Shown here: positions 7,113-18,291 of the stretch, piece by piece | How positions within the stretch are numbered: position 1 is the stretch's first letter | How the letters are laid out: each line of letters begins with the position of its first letter | Assembly (NCBI RefSeq): GCF_004366075.1 | Contig: NZ_SODU01000003.1 | Location: 992,001 to 1,056,000 of the forward strand | Length of the DNA: 64,000 nucleotides | Source: Kribbella pratensis | GTDB taxonomy: Bacteria; Actinomycetota; Actinomycetes; Propionibacteriales; Kribbellaceae | Direction: 5' to 3' | Program-made: the position numbers and the translations under genes | Notes under the pieces: model-generated | Told to the model about the DNA's origin: nothing | What the model saw: the letters and a program-made list of their open reading frames with translations, nothing else | Database searches by the model: none

Positions 7113-8813
7113 TTACGAATCCGTCACAGCCTGCTTCGGGAAGATCGGGAGTCGCAGCGCACCCGGGGCATCCGTCGGGACGACCGGGTGCTCGGGCTTC
7201 ACCGGCTGGATCCGCTGGTACGCCGTACCGACCGCCGGGCGCGGGTCCGCGGCACCCTTGTTCGGCCAGAACGAGAGCGCCCGCTCGGCCTGGGCGGTGA
7301 TCGTCAAGGACGGGTTGACCCCGAGGTTCGCGGAGATGGTCGAGCCGTCGACGATGTGCAGGCCGTCGTACCCGTAGACCCGGTGGTACGGATCCACGAC
7401 CCCCGACGACGGTGAGTCGCCGATCGCGCAGCCGCCGATGAAGTGCGCGGTCATCGGTACGTTGAACGGCTCCCCGATCGTGCCGCCCGGCGTACCGTTC
7501 ATCAGCTTCGCCATCCGCCGGACCACCTGGTTCGCGACCGGGATCCAGGACGGGTTCGGCGCGCCGTGCCCCTGCTTCGACGTGAGCTTCCACCGGCCCA
7601 GCCGGTCACGCTTGCCGTACGTCGTGATCGAGTTGTCCGCGGTCTGCATCACCAGCGCGATCACGGTCCGCTCGGACCAGTGCTTCAGGTCGTACAGCTT
7701 CCGGATGTTCTTCCGTTGGACGCCGAGCTCGCGCAACCACGTCCGCCAGCGCGGCCTGTCACCGTCGCCGTCGGTCAGCACGGTCTGCAGCAGCGACATC
7801 ACGTTGCTGCCCTTCCCGTACCGCACCGGCTCGATGTGAGTGATGTCGTCGGGGTGGAACGACGACGTGATCGCGACCCCGCGGCTGTAGTCGACGTCGG
7901 TGTCGCGGGAGATCGCGCCGAGCAGCGACTCCGAGTTCGTCCTGGTAAGCACCCCGAGCCGGTCCGACAGCCGGGGCAGTTTGCCCTCGTCACGCAGCCG
8001 GTGCAGCAACTTCGCCGTACCGAGAGCCGACGCGGCGAAGATCACCTGTCCCGCGGTGAAGCGGCGGGTGGCCTTCTTGTTCGACGTACGCCGGGTGTCG
8101 ATCGCGTACCCGCCGTCCGGCAGCGGCTCGACCGACGTGACCGTGGTCAGCGAGTAGACCTCGGCTCCGGCCTTCTCGGCCAGGTAGAGGTAGTTCTTCG
8201 TCAGGGTGTTCTTCGCGTTGTGCCGGCAGCCCGTCATGCACTCGCCGCAGTCGATACAGCCGGTACGGCGGGGGCCCGCGCCACCGAAGTACGGGTCGTC
8301 GACCTCGACACCCGGCTCACCGAAGAAGACACCGACCGGTGTCGGGTGGAACGTCTCCCCCACGCCCATGTCCTCGGCAACCTGCTTCATCACCTTGTCG
8401 GCCGGCGTGAATCCGGGGTACGTCGTGACGCCGAGCATCCGCTTCGCCTGGTCGTAGTACGGCGCCAGCTCGGACTGCCAGTCGGTGATGTGCGCCCACT
8501 GGCGATCGGTGTAGAACGCGGGCAGCGGTTCGTACAACGTGTTCGCGTAGACCAGGCTGCCGCCGCCGACCCCGGCGCCGGACAGGATGATCACGTCGCG
8601 CAGCGCGCTGATCCGCTGGATGCCGTACCAGCCGAGCTTCGGCGCGAACAGGAACCGTTTCTTGTCCCACGAGTTCTTCGCGAACCCCGCGTCGTCGAAC
8701 CGGGCACCCGCCTCGAGTACGGCGACCCGATAGCCCTTCTCGGTCAGCCGCAAAGCCGAAACCGACCCGCCGAAGCCGGACCCGACGATCACCACGTCAT
8801 AGTCGAAACTCAC
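7113..8813 (-). CDS. GMC-family FAD oxidoreductase (ChoD-like cholesterol oxidase)
   Basis: 566 aa from GTG. The N-terminus carries the FAD-binding GSGFGGS; a GAGVGGGSLVYAN segment follows, with a cysteine group CIDCGECMTGC near residues 180-190. The C-terminal HIVDGSTISANLGVNPSLTI is the GMC signature. Proteins of this type (M. tuberculosis ChoD) lie close to guaB3-guaB2-sigD, as here. The substrate is probably a sterol or other bulky alcohol, not proven. The GTG overlaps the dehydrogenase stop (GTGA), so both are one operon. Confidence 0.8.
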   Translation of the reverse strand: MSFDYDVVIVGSGFGGSVSALRLTEKGYRVAVLEAGARFDDAGFAKNSWDKKRFLFAPKLGWYGIQRISALRDVIILSGAGVGGGSLVYANTLYEPLPAFYTDRQWAHITDWQSELAPYYDQAKRMLGVTTYPGFTPADKVMKQVAEDMGVGETFHPTPVGVFFGEPGVEVDDPYFGGAGPRRTGCIDCGECMTGCRHNAKNTLTKNYLYLAEKAGAEVYSLTTVTSVEPLPDGGYAIDTRRTSNKKATRRFTAGQVIFAASALGTAKLLHRLRDEGKLPRLSDRLGVLTRTNSESLLGAISRDTDVDYSRGVAITSSFHPDDITHIEPVRYGKGSNVMSLLQTVLTDGDGDRPRWRTWLRELGVQRKNIRKLYDLKHWSERTVIALVMQTADNSITTYGKRDRLGRWKLTSKQGHGAPNPSWIPVANQVVRRMAKLMNGTPGGTIGEPFNVPMTAHFIGGCAIGDSPSSGVVDPYHRVYGYDGLHIVDGSTISANLGVNPSLTITAQAERALSFWPNKGAADPRPAVGTAYQRIQPVKPEHPVVPTDAPGALRLPIFPKQAVTDS

Positions 8814-10402
8814 GGGCGGCCGATCTTCTTCAGGATGCGTAGTGCGCCGGTCATCAGCTCCGCGAACTGCTCGTCGGAGAGGCCGTGCGAAGCGGCGATC
8901 GGGATCAGCCGTTGGGTGGCGATCGCCTGCGGTTCGACGTACCGGCGGATGCCCTCGACACCCTGCCGCCGGCCGAGACCGGACGACCGCATGCCGCCCA
9001 TCGGCGTGTCGATCGAGCCGAACGTGGCGCCGTACCCCTCGTTGACGTTGACCGTGCCGGCCATCAGTTGCGCGGCGACCGCGCGACCTCGGCGGCCGTC
9101 GCGGGTCCAGACGCTCGCGTTCAGGCCGTACTCGCCCTCGTTCGCGCGCTGGATCGCCTCGGACTCGTCGGAGAACCGGTAGATCGAGACGACCGGCCCG
9201 AAGGTCTCGTTGTCGAAGCACTCCATCGCGGGGGTGACACCGGACAGTACGGTCGGCTCGTAGAAGAGCGGGCCGATGTCCGGGCGAGCCTTGCCGCCGG
9301 CAAGCACCGTGGCGCCCTGCTCACGGGCGTCCTCGACGTGCCGGGTCACCGTCTCCAGCTGCGCCTTCGAGATCAGCGAGCCCATGTCGACGTCCCAGCC
9401 GGTGCCGGCCGAAAGGCGGAGCTTCTTCACCCGGTCCACGAACGCCGTGACGAAGGCGTCGTACACCTGGTCGGCGACGTACAGCCGCTCCATCGAGACG
9501 CACAGCTGGCCGGCGTTCGCGAAACACGCCCGTACGGCGCCCTCTGCCGCTCGGTTGATGTCGGCGTCCCGCAGTACCAGCATCGGGTTTTTACCGCCGA
9601 GCTCGAGGCTGCAACCGATCAACCGCTCGCCGGCCTGTTTCGCCACCAGCCGGCCCGTCTTGGTCGACCCGGTGAAGCAGATGTAGTCGGCGTTCTGGAT
9701 GAGCGCGCCGCCGACCGTCGGGCCGTCGCCGTTCACTGCGAGCCAGGCCTCCCGCGGCAGGCCGGCCTCGTACAGCAGTTCGATGCCGCGCAGGGCGGTG
9801 AGCGGGGTCTGGCTGTCGGGTTTGTGGACGACGGTGTTGCCGGCCAGGATCGCGGGCAGACCGTCGGAGATCGCCATCGTCAGCGGGTAGTTCCACGGCG
9901 AGATGATGCCGACGACACCCTTCGGGACGAACCGCTCCTCAGCGCGGGTGAGCAGCGGGAAGATGCCGAGCTTGCGCTGCGGCTCGAGCAGCTCGAACGC
10001 CTTGCGGCCGTAGTACCGCGCCGTCAGCGCGACGTGCGCGAGCTCCTCGAACGCCTGCTTCCGCGCCTTGCCGGACTCGCGGATGATCAGGTCGACCAGC
10101 TCGTGCCGGTGATCGAGAACGAGATCGTGGTATCGCAGCAGGATCGCCGCGCGCTCCGCGAGCGGCACCCGCCGCCAGGTCTGCTGGGTCCTCCGAGCGG
10201 CCCGGACGGCCGCGACCACGTCGTCGTCACTCGACACCGGCAGGTCCGCGATCGGCTGCCCGGTGGCCGGCGCGTACGACGTACGCGTGCCGGCCGTGGC
10301 GCGCAGCAGCCCCGACAACCGGCGGATGACCGACTGATCGGTCGCGTACGACGCGGTCGGGTCGAGCTCCGGATCCGCAGGAATCGAAGTCTGCTCGCTC
10401 AT
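8810..10402 (-). CDS. NAD(P)+-dependent succinic-semialdehyde-type aldehyde dehydrogenase
   Basis: 530 aa aldehyde dehydrogenase. Conserved: the SPWNYPL cofactor loop (168-174), FTGSTKTG (243-250), general base Glu267 in LELGGKNP, and catalytic Cys301 in NAGQLCVS. The C-terminal GGMRSSGLGRRQG also fits. The closest type is the actinobacterial GabD2-like enzyme, which oxidises succinic semialdehyde to succinate. It overlaps the GMC oxidoreductase by four bases, so the second enzyme could supply or share its aldehyde chemistry. The exact substrate is inferred. Confidence 0.85.
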   Translation of the reverse strand: MSEQTSIPADPELDPTASYATDQSVIRRLSGLLRATAGTRTSYAPATGQPIADLPVSSDDDVVAAVRAARRTQQTWRRVPLAERAAILLRYHDLVLDHRHELVDLIIRESGKARKQAFEELAHVALTARYYGRKAFELLEPQRKLGIFPLLTRAEERFVPKGVVGIISPWNYPLTMAISDGLPAILAGNTVVHKPDSQTPLTALRGIELLYEAGLPREAWLAVNGDGPTVGGALIQNADYICFTGSTKTGRLVAKQAGERLIGCSLELGGKNPMLVLRDADINRAAEGAVRACFANAGQLCVSMERLYVADQVYDAFVTAFVDRVKKLRLSAGTGWDVDMGSLISKAQLETVTRHVEDAREQGATVLAGGKARPDIGPLFYEPTVLSGVTPAMECFDNETFGPVVSIYRFSDESEAIQRANEGEYGLNASVWTRDGRRGRAVAAQLMAGTVNVNEGYGATFGSIDTPMGGMRSSGLGRRQGVEGIRRYVEPQAIATQRLIPIAASHGLSDEQFAELMTGALRILKKIGRP

Positions 10403-10493
10403 ACCCGAAGGCTACCTGCCAGTAATAGCGGCTGTCAGTATCAAGAGACCGTTAAGCTGAGCGGCTGAACCTGCGAAGGGGTGGAACGTACAG

Positions 10494-11942
10494 ATGGTGG
10501 ACAGCGGGGGGCTTTGGACGCCTCCTGAGGACGAGCTCGGTGAGGCACTGCAGACAGCTCAGGTGCTGATCGAGGAGGGCCGCGCCGACGAGGCAGGGCC
10601 GTACCAGCAGCGGGTCATCGAGCTGGCCAGGGAGCGCGCCGAAGGGCACCCGAACCACTACGAGGCCAAGCACCTGATGGCCGCGACCCAGTACGAGCTG
10701 GCCGGATCACTGAACGCGTCCGGCCGCCACGAGGAGGCCCTCGCCGCGCTGCACGAGGCGCAGCTTGGGTACACCGAGCTCCAGGATGCCGGCGTACTCG
10801 ACGCGACCTGCTTCCTGGCCGACGTCCGCGCCCGGCGCGCGATGACCCAGGCACACCGGGGTCACGGCGCCACCGCCGTACTGGAGATGGACGGCGCGGT
10901 GATCGCGTACGGCCAGCTCGTCGGCGGCGAGGACGGTCTCAAGCACCAGCCGGACTTCGCCCGGGTGCTCGCGATGAACGCGCTGATCCTGCGGCGGTAC
11001 GGCGACCCCGCGCTGGCGGTCGCGTCCGCGGACGCGGCGACCCAGCTGTTCCTGCAGCTCGCGGACCAGATCAACGAGAGCCCCCAGTCACTGTCCTACG
11101 CGCGCTATCTCTGCACGGCGACCGCGGTGTCGGCCGACGTCCACGCTGCCGAAGGCCGGCTGGACCTTGCGCTCGAGGCGGACGAGATCGGACTGACGAC
11201 AGCCGACACACTCGCCGACTCGGACTCGGCGACCGACATGCGCACGCTGGTCGCCGCCCTGGTCAGGAAAGGCAAGCACCTCGGCATCGTCGGCCGGTTG
11301 GAGGGCGAGGCCTGCTTGCGGACGGCGTACGACACCGATGCCGAGACGGCGGCCCGCGTGGTCGAGGAGCTGGACCGCGGGTTGCCGCTGACGCTGGTCG
11401 CGGCACTGGAGAACGCAGAGATCAAGCTCGGGCCGTTCGAGCAGTACCACCGGCTGGTGGCGCTGAGTGAGCCCGCGCCCGGGATGACGCTGGCGACCGT
11501 GTCGGGCCGGACCGACCCGGAGTCGGCGGCGCAACGCGCGACCGAGCTCGCGGAGTTGGTGAAGCCGCTGCTTTCGCAGGACGGCAACGCCGCGCTCACG
11601 CTGGGCATGGAGGCGCACTACCTGTTCGCGATCTCGTCCGAGCGGGAGTCGCACCGGATGCGGTTCCAGACCGAGATGTACGTACCGATCTGGGCGCAAC
11701 TGCTGCTCGACATCTCCGAGGCATACTTCCAGGCCGGGCGGACCGACCTCGCGCTCGATCTCGGGGGCTGGTGCGCGGAGGTCGCGACCGCCCTGATCCC
11801 GTACGCCGACGACAACGCGCTGATGAAGGACCTGGCCGGCGCCTGCTACCGGCACCACGGCAACCTCCTGGCCGCCACCGGTGACCTGGCCGCGTCCCAT
11901 CACGCCCACGAGGCCGCGGAGCAACTCCAGCTCGGCCGTTGA
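10494..11942 (+). CDS. Tetratricopeptide-like repeat protein, unknown function
   Basis: 482 aa. Built of helical repeats with TPR-like spacing (GRHEEALAALHEAQLGYTEL; EGRLDLALEADEIGL; AGRTDLALDLGGWCAEV; TGDLAASHHAHEAAEQL). No signal peptide or membrane segment, so a cytoplasmic scaffold is likely. GAAGGGG lies upstream of the ATG. Divergent from the dehydrogenase operon with 91 bases between; no clear promoter boxes seen. No specific partner can be named. Confidence 0.75.
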   Translation: MVDSGGLWTPPEDELGEALQTAQVLIEEGRADEAGPYQQRVIELARERAEGHPNHYEAKHLMAATQYELAGSLNASGRHEEALAALHEAQLGYTELQDAGVLDATCFLADVRARRAMTQAHRGHGATAVLEMDGAVIAYGQLVGGEDGLKHQPDFARVLAMNALILRRYGDPALAVASADAATQLFLQLADQINESPQSLSYARYLCTATAVSADVHAAEGRLDLALEADEIGLTTADTLADSDSATDMRTLVAALVRKGKHLGIVGRLEGEACLRTAYDTDAETAARVVEELDRGLPLTLVAALENAEIKLGPFEQYHRLVALSEPAPGMTLATVSGRTDPESAAQRATELAELVKPLLSQDGNAALTLGMEAHYLFAISSERESHRMRFQTEMYVPIWAQLLLDISEAYFQAGRTDLALDLGGWCAEVATALIPYADDNALMKDLAGACYRHHGNLLAATGDLAASHHAHEAAEQLQLGR

Positions 11943-11988
11943 CGTCCCGGCCTCCTCCGGCCCACGCTGACGCTGGGAGGGGGATGTC

Positions 11989-12897
11989 ATGGACGTTGTG
12001 GAACTGCACAATCGCACGGTCGCCAACTTCGCGGACCTGGTCTCGGAGGTGCCGGCCGATCAGTGGTCGGCGCCGACACCGTGCTCGGACTGGGACGTCC
12101 GGGCGCTGGTCAACCATGTCGTCGGCGAGGAGCGCTGGACCGTGCCGCTGATGGCGGGCAAGACGATCGCCGAGGTCGGGGACACCCTCGACGGTGACCT
12201 GCTCGAGGACGATCCGGCCGCCGCGGCCTCGTACGCCGCGCGCGAGGCGGAGGTCGCCGCAACCTGGTCGATCGACAAGGTGCACCTGTCGTACGGCGAC
12301 GAGGATCCGCACGAGTACCTGCGACAGCTCGCGGCGGACCACCTGATCCACGGCTGGGATCTGGCCGTCGCGATCGGTGCACTGCCGCGGATGGACCCCG
12401 AGCTCGTGGACGAGGTCGCGGACTGGTTCGCCAAGCGCGAGGACCTCTACCGGTCGGCCGGAATCATCGGCAAGCATCTGGAAGGCTTCACCGATCCGGC
12501 CGAGGCCCTGCTCGCCGCGTTCGGGCGGGATGCCCGGTGGACGCCGGCGACTCCGGTGCTCGAGCGGTTCGGGACCGCCTTCGACGAGGGCGACCTGGAG
12601 ACGGCGATGTCGCTGGTCACCGACGACATCGTGTTCGAGTCCACGTCGCCGGCGCCGGACGGCGGGCGCTTCGAGGGCGCGGACGCGGTCCGGGCGGTGT
12701 GGGCGACGCTGTTCGCGGACACTGCCGACCCGCACTTCGAGACCGAGGAGACCGTGCTGCTCGGCGACCGGGCCGTCGTACGGTGGCGGTACTCCTGGCG
12801 CGAGCCGTCCGGCAACCGAGGCCAGGTCCGCGGTGTCGACGTACTGCGACTACGAGACGGCAAAATCGCTGAGAAGCTGTCCTACGTCAAAGGCTGA
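11989..12897 (+). CDS. DinB-like (TIGR03086 type) domain fused to a SnoaL-like domain
   Basis: 302 aa with two parts. Residues 1-185 match the mycothiol-dependent maleylpyruvate isomerase/DinB-like fold: the CSDWDVRALVNHVVGE start and the LAADHLIHGWDLAVAIG core with potential metal-binding His residues. Residues 190-302 are a SnoaL/NTF2-like cone (ERFGTAFDEGDLETAMSLV, then GGRFEGADAVRAVW). DinB-like enzymes often use mycothiol, the actinobacterial thiol, in transfer or detoxification. A GGAGGGGG ribosome site precedes the ATG. Substrate unknown. Confidence 0.8.
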   Translation: MDVVELHNRTVANFADLVSEVPADQWSAPTPCSDWDVRALVNHVVGEERWTVPLMAGKTIAEVGDTLDGDLLEDDPAAAASYAAREAEVAATWSIDKVHLSYGDEDPHEYLRQLAADHLIHGWDLAVAIGALPRMDPELVDEVADWFAKREDLYRSAGIIGKHLEGFTDPAEALLAAFGRDARWTPATPVLERFGTAFDEGDLETAMSLVTDDIVFESTSPAPDGGRFEGADAVRAVWATLFADTADPHFETEETVLLGDRAVVRWRYSWREPSGNRGQVRGVDVLRLRDGKIAEKLSYVKG

Positions 12898-12898
12898 A

Positions 12899-13297
12899 TC
12901 AGTCCTGCAGGTCGGGGCGGAGGGCGCCGACGAACAGGCCCGCTTCGGCCTCGGTCATGCCGGTCTCGCTGACGACGAGGGCGGTCGCCTGGTGGAGTTC
13001 GCCCGCGGCCTTGAGGGCGCGGGTGCGCTCGGCCAGGTTGGTACCCGGGCGGCGGACCAACGGCGTACCGGTCGTCGGCGGCACGTACCGCCCGAGGCGG
13101 ATGTCGTCGACCAGCTCCTTGGACTGCCTGAGGTCGAGGCCGGTGCGGTCCCGGATCAGCTTGACCGCGTGCACCGCCTTCTTCGTGGTGATCAGGAACC
13201 GCACCTGATCGACGTCGTCCGGGGACAGTCGGCCTCGCGCTGCGGCGAGGGCAACATTGTCCGTGTCCTGGCTGCTCCGGCGGCTGAACAATCCCAT
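12899..13297 (-). CDS. Protein with ribosomal L7/L12 C-terminal-like domain
   Basis: 132 aa. Residues 38-70 (KKAVHAVKLIRDRTGLDL, then SKELVDDI) closely follow the C-terminal domain of ribosomal protein L7/L12, the part that touches translation factors. The L7/L12 dimerisation N-terminus is absent; instead there is MGLFSRRSSQD. A second related helix set may follow (LAERTRALKAAGELHQA). It may interact with translation GTPases or be a stand-alone domain of other use. It ends one base from the convergent DinB-SnoaL gene. Confidence 0.7.
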   Translation of the reverse strand: MGLFSRRSSQDTDNVALAAARGRLSPDDVDQVRFLITTKKAVHAVKLIRDRTGLDLRQSKELVDDIRLGRYVPPTTGTPLVRRPGTNLAERTRALKAAGELHQATALVVSETGMTEAEAGLFVGALRPDLQD

Positions 13298-13349
13298 GCG
13301 GCAATCCTTCCAGAACCCGTCAAACCGGGTGAACTCGACGCAAGTCGGC

Positions 13350-14060
13350 TCAAGCTCCGAGCAGTTCCAGGATCTCGGGCCACGCTCGGGCGCCCAACTC
13401 GCGGTCGGCTGCCTCGGTCCCGCCGCGCGCCATCCGCTGTCCCGCGGTCTTCGGCTCCTCCCCCGGCAGCACCGCACGATGCCCGGCGTCCGGGACCATC
13501 ACGATCCGGGTCGTCTGCTCGGCACGACGCCGGGCGATCTCCTCCGCGAACTCGACCGCCGGCCACACCTTGTCGTCACCGCCGGCGATGAGAAGCACCT
13601 GGTTGATCCGCTCCACCGGGATCCGCGCCTGCTCCGGAGCACGCCGCAGGCTCTGGCGATACAGGCCGGTGTAGCTCGGCGGATCGTCCTCGGACTTCCA
13701 GTCCAGGTCGAGCGGTACGAACGGGAGGGGCTCTCCCTGCCAGGTCCAGGCCGACCGCTGGCTGCCGTCCTCCAGGTTTCGGCCCCACACGTAAGCGCTC
13801 GGTGCGAACGCGACCACCGCGTCGACCCGCTCGTCGAGCGCACCCAGCAGCAACGCGGCCTCGGCACCCCAGGAACTGCCCATCACAACCAGCCGATCGT
13901 GGTGCGCCAACTCAGCCAGCGGGAACGACTCCAACGGAACCTCATGCGTCACGTTCCATCGCGGCGCGAGTACGTCGTACCCCTCGGCCTCGAGCAGACG
14001 AGCCCGATCCAAGTCCGGCGTACCACTCGAACCGTGCAGGAGCAGTACGCCGGTACTCAA
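13350..14060 (-). CDS. Alpha/beta hydrolase (BAAT C-terminal / dienelactone hydrolase-like)
   Basis: 236 aa alpha/beta hydrolase. The nucleophile elbow is GSSWGAE (Ser near residue 63), the acid lies in LLIAGGDDKVWPA, and the His in VPDAGHRAV. The layout is like the acyl-CoA thioester hydrolase BAAT C-terminal family, as a single domain. Substrate unknown. The ATG overlaps the guaB3 stop by four bases, so it is co-transcribed with the purine genes. Confidence 0.75.
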   Translation of the reverse strand: MSTGVLLLHGSSGTPDLDRARLLEAEGYDVLAPRWNVTHEVPLESFPLAELAHHDRLVVMGSSWGAEAALLLGALDERVDAVVAFAPSAYVWGRNLEDGSQRSAWTWQGEPLPFVPLDLDWKSEDDPPSYTGLYRQSLRRAPEQARIPVERINQVLLIAGGDDKVWPAVEFAEEIARRRAEQTTRIVMVPDAGHRAVLPGEEPKTAGQRMARGGTEAADRELGARAWPEILELLGA

Positions 14061-15163
14061 CCTACGACGACCTCGACTCGCTGGAACTCCTTGAGTTCCG
14101 TGTAGCCGGTGGTGGCCATCGCGCGTTTGAGGGCGCCGACCAGGTTCATCGTGCCGTCCGGGACCCAGGACGGGCCGAACAGGATCTGCTCCATCGTGCC
14201 GGTGACGCCGACCTCGACCCGCTCACCGCGGGGCAGGTCCTGGTGCCAGGCCTCGGCGCCCCAGTGGTACCCGCCGCCCGGAGCGTCGCTCGCGCGGGCC
14301 AGCGGCGAACCGACCATCACGGCGTCCGCGCCGCAGGCGATCGCCTTCGCCACGTCACCGGACCGTCCGACCGAGCCGTCCGCGATGACATGCACGTACC
14401 GGCCGCCGGACTCGTCCATGTAGTCCCGCCGCGCCGCCGCCACGTCGGCCACCGCACTCGCCATCGGCACCGCCACCCCGAGCACCTTCCGCGTGGTGTG
14501 CGCCGCACCGCCGCCGAAGCCGACGAGTACGCCGGCCGCACCGGTCCGCATCAGGTGCAACGCCGCCTGGTGCGTCGCGCAGCCGCCGACGATCACGGGT
14601 ACGTCGAGGTCGTAGATGAACTGCTTCAGGTTCAGCGGCTCCGCCTGGCCCGACACGTGCTCGGCGGACACCGTCGTACCGCGGATGACGAACAGGTCGA
14701 CCCCCGCGTCCACGACGTGCTTGGCGAACTGCTTGGTGCGCTGCGGGGACAGCGCTCCGGCCACCGTCACACCGGAGTCGCGAATCTCCTGCACCCGCTG
14801 CGAGAGCAGCTCGGGCTTGATCGGCGCCGCGTAGATCTCCTGCAACCGGTGCGTGGCCTGCTGCGTCTCGAGGCTGGTGATCTCCTCGAGCAGGCTGGTC
14901 GGGTCCTCGTACCGCGTCCAGAGACCTTCGAGGTTCAGGACGCCGAGACCGCCGGCCTTGCCGATCGCGATGGCGGTGGCCGGCGACATCACCGAGTCCA
15001 TCGGCGCGGCCAGGATCGGCAGCTCGAACCGGTACGCGTCGATCTGCCAGGCGACCGAGACCTCCTCGGGGTCCCGCGTGCGGCGCGACGGCACGATCGC
15101 GATGTCGTCGAACGCGTACGCCTGCCGACCCCGCTTCGCGCGGCCGATCTCGATCTCGGTCAT
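14057..15163 (-). CDS. guaB3: IMP dehydrogenase-related protein GuaB3
   Basis: 368 aa TIM-barrel protein of the IMPDH/GMP reductase family without CBS domains. It keeps the phosphate-binding ADGSVGRSGDVAKAIACGADAVMVGSPLA segment split over residues 260-290. Where IMPDH has the catalytic Cys in its GSICTT loop, this protein has GFGGGAAHTTR with His222. The second copy beside guaB is an actinobacterial hallmark. Its reaction is not settled: GMP reductase activity has been reported for cyanobacterial GuaB3, but the missing Cys makes transfer of that function uncertain. Confidence 0.88.
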   Translation of the reverse strand: MTEIEIGRAKRGRQAYAFDDIAIVPSRRTRDPEEVSVAWQIDAYRFELPILAAPMDSVMSPATAIAIGKAGGLGVLNLEGLWTRYEDPTSLLEEITSLETQQATHRLQEIYAAPIKPELLSQRVQEIRDSGVTVAGALSPQRTKQFAKHVVDAGVDLFVIRGTTVSAEHVSGQAEPLNLKQFIYDLDVPVIVGGCATHQAALHLMRTGAAGVLVGFGGGAAHTTRKVLGVAVPMASAVADVAAARRDYMDESGGRYVHVIADGSVGRSGDVAKAIACGADAVMVGSPLARASDAPGGGYHWGAEAWHQDLPRGERVEVGVTGTMEQILFGPSWVPDGTMNLVGALKRAMATTGYTELKEFQRVEVVVG

Positions 15164-15189
15164 CTGGTGTCCTTACAGGTAGCAGGCGG

Positions 15190-16845
<1,656 letters not shown>

Positions 16846-18291
16846 TTACTTGATGGGCGCGTTCACGACGTCCAGGATCTGCAGCAGGCTGGCGTCGGTG
16901 GTCGAGCCGTACGTCCGGGCGATGGCGGCGTGCCTGCCCTCGGCGTACGCACCGCTGGAATGCTTGCCCTTCGGGTAGGCCTTGCGGACCGAGCCCGTGC
17001 TGACCGTCCCGCTCGCATGCTTCCCGGTCGCCTTGGCCGCCGCCTTCTTCGCTGTCGCCTTGCTCGTCGTGACGGACTTCGCCGTCGCGTCGGGTGTGCC
17101 GAAGAACCGCTCGGTGGTTTCGTTCGCGACCGGCTCACCGCTCGGCGTCGGCAGGACCGGCGCCACGATCGTCTCGACCACGTCTGCGATTTCCTTGACC
17201 TGGTCCGGGACCTGCGTGACATCGCTACCCGGCGTCTCACCGGCGCCGGAGGTGTCGGTGCCCGACGTGTCCGAACCGCTGGTACCGGCGGGAGTGGTGG
17301 TGCTGTCCGAGCCCGGCGTGGTCTCCCCGTCGCTCGTCTGACCCTCTCCGGAGCCGGCGCTCGGCGTCGACGTCGGCTCACCGGTCGACGTGTTGTTGTC
17401 GCCCGTGCCCGTGTCGCCCGTACCGGTGTCGACGTTCGTCGGCGGCGTCGTGGTGGTCGTCTCCGTCGGCGTCGGAGTCGGCGTGGTGGTGCCGGGCGGC
17501 TCGTCGGTCGGGGTCGTCGTCGGGGTGTCCGGCGGCGTCTCCGTCGTCTTCGTGTCCGTCGGCTCGGTGGTCTTGGTGTCGGTCGGCTCCGTCGTCTTGG
17601 TGTCGTCGGTCGGCGTCGGCGTCACCTCGGTCGTCGGCTTGACCGGGTCCTCGGTCGGCTCCGGCTTGACCGGGAAGGCGTCCTTGTCGCGGATCGCGAA
17701 CGGCTTGTCGTCCGCCGGCAGTCCGAGCGCGTCCGGCTTCTCGGTGCCGTCCTGCGACAGTTCGCCGTCGCCGGCCACGTTGGTCTTGCCGGCGTTCTCG
17801 GCGGCGTGCTCGGCCTTCGCCTTCTCCTTGAAGTCCTTGCCGACCTTGACGATCTTGCTCCGGTCCACGACCGGCAGTCCGTCGAGGTCCTCCTTCGGGA
17901 AGCTGGTCTGCGGGCGGACCGCGTCGACCATCTTCTCGATGACCTTCTCGTACGGCGACAACGGGTCACCGGTGACGGCCGCGGCCACCCCGGAGACCGA
18001 CAGCGCCGCCACCGCGGCAACACCGAACGCCAGACCGCGGGTCGCCACCTTACGGGCGAACGGGTCGGTGACCGGGTTGAGCGCGGCGCACCGCGCCAGG
18101 AAGCTCTCCGGATCGTCGATGGTCTCCACCGGGAGCTCGTCCTCGACCTCGACCGCCAGCCGTAGATCGGCCAGCAGTGCGACGGCCGGGTCGTGCTCGC
18201 CCGCCGCTCGGGCGGACTCCCCACCGGCGGCGAGCAGATCGAGCAGCGCGTCATCGGCCTCGATCGCGTCCAGGTCGAAACGGTCAGCCAT
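16846..18291 (-). CDS. rsdA: Anti-sigma-D factor RsdA
   Basis: Membrane anti-sigma factor for the adjacent sigma factor. 481 aa from the ATG that has GGGGAGGGGC before it. Residues 4-25 (DRFDLDAIEADDALLDLLA) form the sigma-binding region of the RsdA family. One membrane segment lies at about 86-106. The external part carries a long Thr/Pro/Asp-rich stretch (about 190-360) with repeated TKTTEPTD units, as in wall-spanning linkers. It overlaps the sigma gene by 8 bases. Degradation of RsdA would release the sigma factor. Confidence 0.88.
   Translation of the reverse strand: MADRFDLDAIEADDALLDLLAAGGESARAAGEHDPAVALLADLRLAVEVEDELPVETIDDPESFLARCAALNPVTDPFARKVATRGLAFGVAAVAALSVSGVAAAVTGDPLSPYEKVIEKMVDAVRPQTSFPKEDLDGLPVVDRSKIVKVGKDFKEKAKAEHAAENAGKTNVAGDGELSQDGTEKPDALGLPADDKPFAIRDKDAFPVKPEPTEDPVKPTTEVTPTPTDDTKTTEPTDTKTTEPTDTKTTETPPDTPTTTPTDEPPGTTTPTPTPTETTTTTPPTNVDTGTGDTGTGDNNTSTGEPTSTPSAGSGEGQTSDGETTPGSDSTTTPAGTSGSDTSGTDTSGAGETPGSDVTQVPDQVKEIADVVETIVAPVLPTPSGEPVANETTERFFGTPDATAKSVTTSKATAKKAAAKATGKHASGTVSTGSVRKAYPKGKHSSGAYAEGRHAAIARTYGSTTDASLLQILDVVNAPIK

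Noticed and set aside
17380-17640. Tandem DNA repeats
   Set aside because: They encode the Thr/Pro/Asp linker of RsdA; low-complexity protein sequence explains them.
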